Of a stretch of DNA of 61,451 bases, positions 60,345-61,451 are shown in pieces. Source of the DNA: an uncultured Prevotellaceae bacterium (lineage in GTDB: Bacteria; Bacteroidota; Bacteroidia; Bacteroidales; Bacteroidaceae). Positions within the stretch are counted from its first letter, which is position 1; each line of letters begins with the position of its first letter. Below the pieces are notes generated by a model. The model had not been told where the DNA came from, searched no databases, and saw nothing but the letters and a program-made list of their open reading frames with translations. The stretch spans positions 1 to 61,451 of the forward strand of contig CALCEL010000068.1 of NCBI GenBank assembly GCA_937900485.1, in the 5' to 3' direction. The position numbers were made by a program, and so were the translations under genes.

Positions 60345-60769
60345 ATAGCTAATGCCATTTTTTTGTCTGACTGACACTCCGACAGTGTCATGTTCTCGCA
60401 AGCCCTGCCTCTCTGTCGACTATAAGAATGTTTGACAATACAAAGGGTGTAACTCATTGGAAGACCATTGTCTTATGTTACCAAATCTCCTATTCCGACC
60501 GTTTTTTTTTGCTGTCCGAAACTCCTCTTTTTCCGTTGATGTCTGTCATCGAAAAAATGCTTTTCTGTTTTTTCCTGTGGCTTATTCGGCGTCTGAAAAT
60601 CTTAGGTTAGGACGTTGAAAAGTTCAGGTTAGGATTTTTAAATTCTCAGACCTGTATATAGACTACAACCTAACCTAAGAATTTCAAAAAAGAGACCTGA
60701 GATTTTTTAACGCCTTGTTTTAAGATTATCAATTATTACTGTCCGCTAAACATTAAAGCTCCATCAAAA
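60345..60769. other. Gene-free region between MATE gene and IS4-type element
   Basis: Contains a 7-bp hairpin (60372-60378 with 60384-60390) and the right copy of the MITE-like repeat (60478-60733). A 60-codon frame at 60428-60610 lies mostly in the repeat and is not considered a gene. Confidence 0.7.
60478..60733 (-). repeat. MITE-like repeat, right copy (inverted, truncated)
   Basis: Reverse-complement counterpart of the left copy (38994-39291): identical blocks at 60669-60688 and 60519-60548, and 60592-60638 with two mismatches. The end at 60478 has the terminal ACCAAATCTCCT. The other terminal inverted repeat is missing; similarity fades past 60733, 40 bases before the IS4-type element. 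Confidence 0.75.
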
Positions 60770-60774
60770 AATTA

Positions 60775-60808
60775 GGGCTGGCACTTTGTATTGGTGTCAG
60801 CCCTTTTT
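60775..60808 (+). terminator. Terminator hairpin at the IS4-type element's left end
   Basis: Arms 60775-60784 and 60794-60803 pair with one wobble, followed by five T residues. It would stop outside transcripts from entering the transposase gene, a common IS safeguard. It partly overlaps the promoter at 60791-60819. Confidence 0.75.
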
Positions 60809-60819
60809 AGTTATCTTTG
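60791..60819 (+). promoter_or_regulatory. Promoter of the IS4-type transposase
   Basis: TTG at 60791-60793, 18 bases, TATCTTTG at 60812-60819 (full -7 match). The transposase start is 27 bases downstream. Confidence 0.5.
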
Positions 60820-60845
60820 TAGTTGACAAGAAAACAAACATAACC

Positions 60846-61451
60846 ATGGGCAAAAGTACACATTTTTTCGGACAGCCGGTGTATGGTCAGCTAATAAGAT
60901 CGCTTGACCGTGATAAAATCATTGAAATGAGCCGCAAAAACGGTGGCGAGAAGTATGTTAAGAGCTTTGACGGGTACACTCACCTGCTTACCATGCTCTT
61001 CGCAGTAATCATGCGTTTCGACTCTTTGCGTGAGATAGAGGCGGCAATGACAGCCGAGGTCAGGAAATTGCATCATATCGGCATAGAAAAGGTCCCCAAG
61101 CGCAGTACACTCTCTGATGCCAATGCCAGACGGTCGGAAAAGTTCTTCGAGGGTGTTTACCGCGACTTGTATGACTGCAACAAGGACAAGCTTTCGTCGG
61201 ACAGCCGAAGAAATGGCTGTGAGGAGTGGATAAAGCGCCTGAGAATCATTGATTCCACCACTATTTCACTTTTCTCCAATGCCATTTTCAAAGGTGTTGG
61301 ACGGCATCCCAAGACAGGCAGGAAGAAAGGCGGCATAAAAGTCCATTCGGTCATACATGCCAATGAGGGTGTGCCATGTGACGTACAGTTCACCTCTGCC
61401 GCCACCAACGACTCATTCATGCTGACTCCGAATTATTATCAGCATAATGAG
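60846..61451 (+). CDS. IS4-family transposase, N-terminal part (runs off window end)
   Basis: 202 codons are open from the ATG at 60846 to the window end with no stop. The N-terminal domain (FGQPVYGQLIRSLDRDKI, then TRLLTMLFAVIM-like DGYTHLLTMLFAVIMRFDSL) is the DUF4372 domain that precedes IS4-type DDE transposases in Bacteroidetes; LRIIDSTTISLFSNAIFKGV gives the first catalytic Asp, and KGGIKVHSVIHANEG follows as in the family. The remaining DDE residues lie outside the window. Confidence 0.92.
   Translation, partial: MGKSTHFFGQPVYGQLIRSLDRDKIIEMSRKNGGEKYVKSFDGYTHLLTMLFAVIMRFDSLREIEAAMTAEVRKLHHIGIEKVPKRSTLSDANARRSEKFFEGVYRDLYDCNKDKLSSDSRRNGCEEWIKRLRIIDSTTISLFSNAIFKGVGRHPKTGRKKGGIKVHSVIHANEGVPCDVQFTSAATNDSFMLTPNYYQHNE

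Larger units (their letters stand above)
60770..61451 (+). mobile_element. IS4-family insertion sequence, left part (cut by window end)
   Basis: Begins near 60770, just before a terminator hairpin, and includes a promoter and the transposase. The exact left end and any target duplication cannot be fixed because the other end is outside the window. Confidence 0.65.

Noticed and set aside
60428..60610. 60-codon ORF in the right MITE-like repeat
   Set aside because: Most of it lies inside the repeat, and the left copy has no matching open frame, so it is not under coding selection.

Overview
The window looks like a chromosomal segment of a Prevotella/Bacteroides-type bacterium (order Bacteroidales). 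Support: Bacteroidetes promoters (TTTG, then 19-21 bases, then TAnnTTTG) in front of several genes, a SusC/SusD pair, a di-haem type fumarate reductase (frdCAB), many lipoproteins with a C+S box, a type A sorting-like C-terminus, and families largely confined to this phylum (DUF4843, PKD-like lipoproteins, DUF2723, DUF6057). No rRNA, tRNA or CRISPR array was seen. Insertion sequences cut both window ends: the tail of an ISL3 transposase at the left and the start of an IS4-family transposase at the right.

Layout. 0-5.4 kb: ISL3 fragment, an outer-membrane barrel protein, a small unknown protein and the fumarate reductase operon closed by a strong terminator. 5.5-18.9 kb: a one-direction surface-polysaccharide locus (flippase, two pyruvyl-transferase-family proteins around an FrhB-like Fe-S protein, a polymerase, five glycosyltransferase units counting the Alg14/Alg13 pair as one, and a TupA-like ATP-grasp protein). 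No initiating phosphoglycosyl transferase or export machinery is inside the window. 18.9-31.4 kb: a lower-GC block bounded by a perfect 40-bp inverted repeat, with a small ribbon-helix-helix-like gene in a highly structured intergenic region, a SusC-SusD-DUF4843-PKD-like-thioredoxin operon, a gene relic and a secreted protein. 31.4-38.7 kb: housekeeping genes (rnhA, argS, thioesterase, dprA) and three FKBP-type prolyl isomerases predicted for cytoplasm, lipoprotein location and periplasm.

38.7-60.7 kb: a segment flanked by two inverted copies of a roughly 250-300 bp MITE-like repeat. It starts with a 1.17-kb gene-free stretch holding one repeat copy and a candidate small RNA, then an Lrp/AsnC regulator, then the most unusual part of the window: a lipoprotein, two DUF6057 membrane proteins alternating with two PD40/CxxCH lipoproteins, and a third PD40/CxxCH paralogue converging on them with a 50-bp coding overlap. 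After that come queG, a polysaccharide deacetylase, a large DUF2723 membrane protein and rnr on the minus strand, and an epimerase-like SDR, a PAP2 membrane protein and a MATE transporter on the plus strand.

How the parts fit: frdCAB serves anaerobic fumarate respiration; the 5.5-18.9 kb locus builds a capsule- or O-antigen-like glycan; the SusCD block imports a ligand that cannot be named from sequence; the DUF6057/PD40 cluster is an envelope system of unknown role and the best candidate here for undescribed biology. All family names come from reading motifs, not from database searches.
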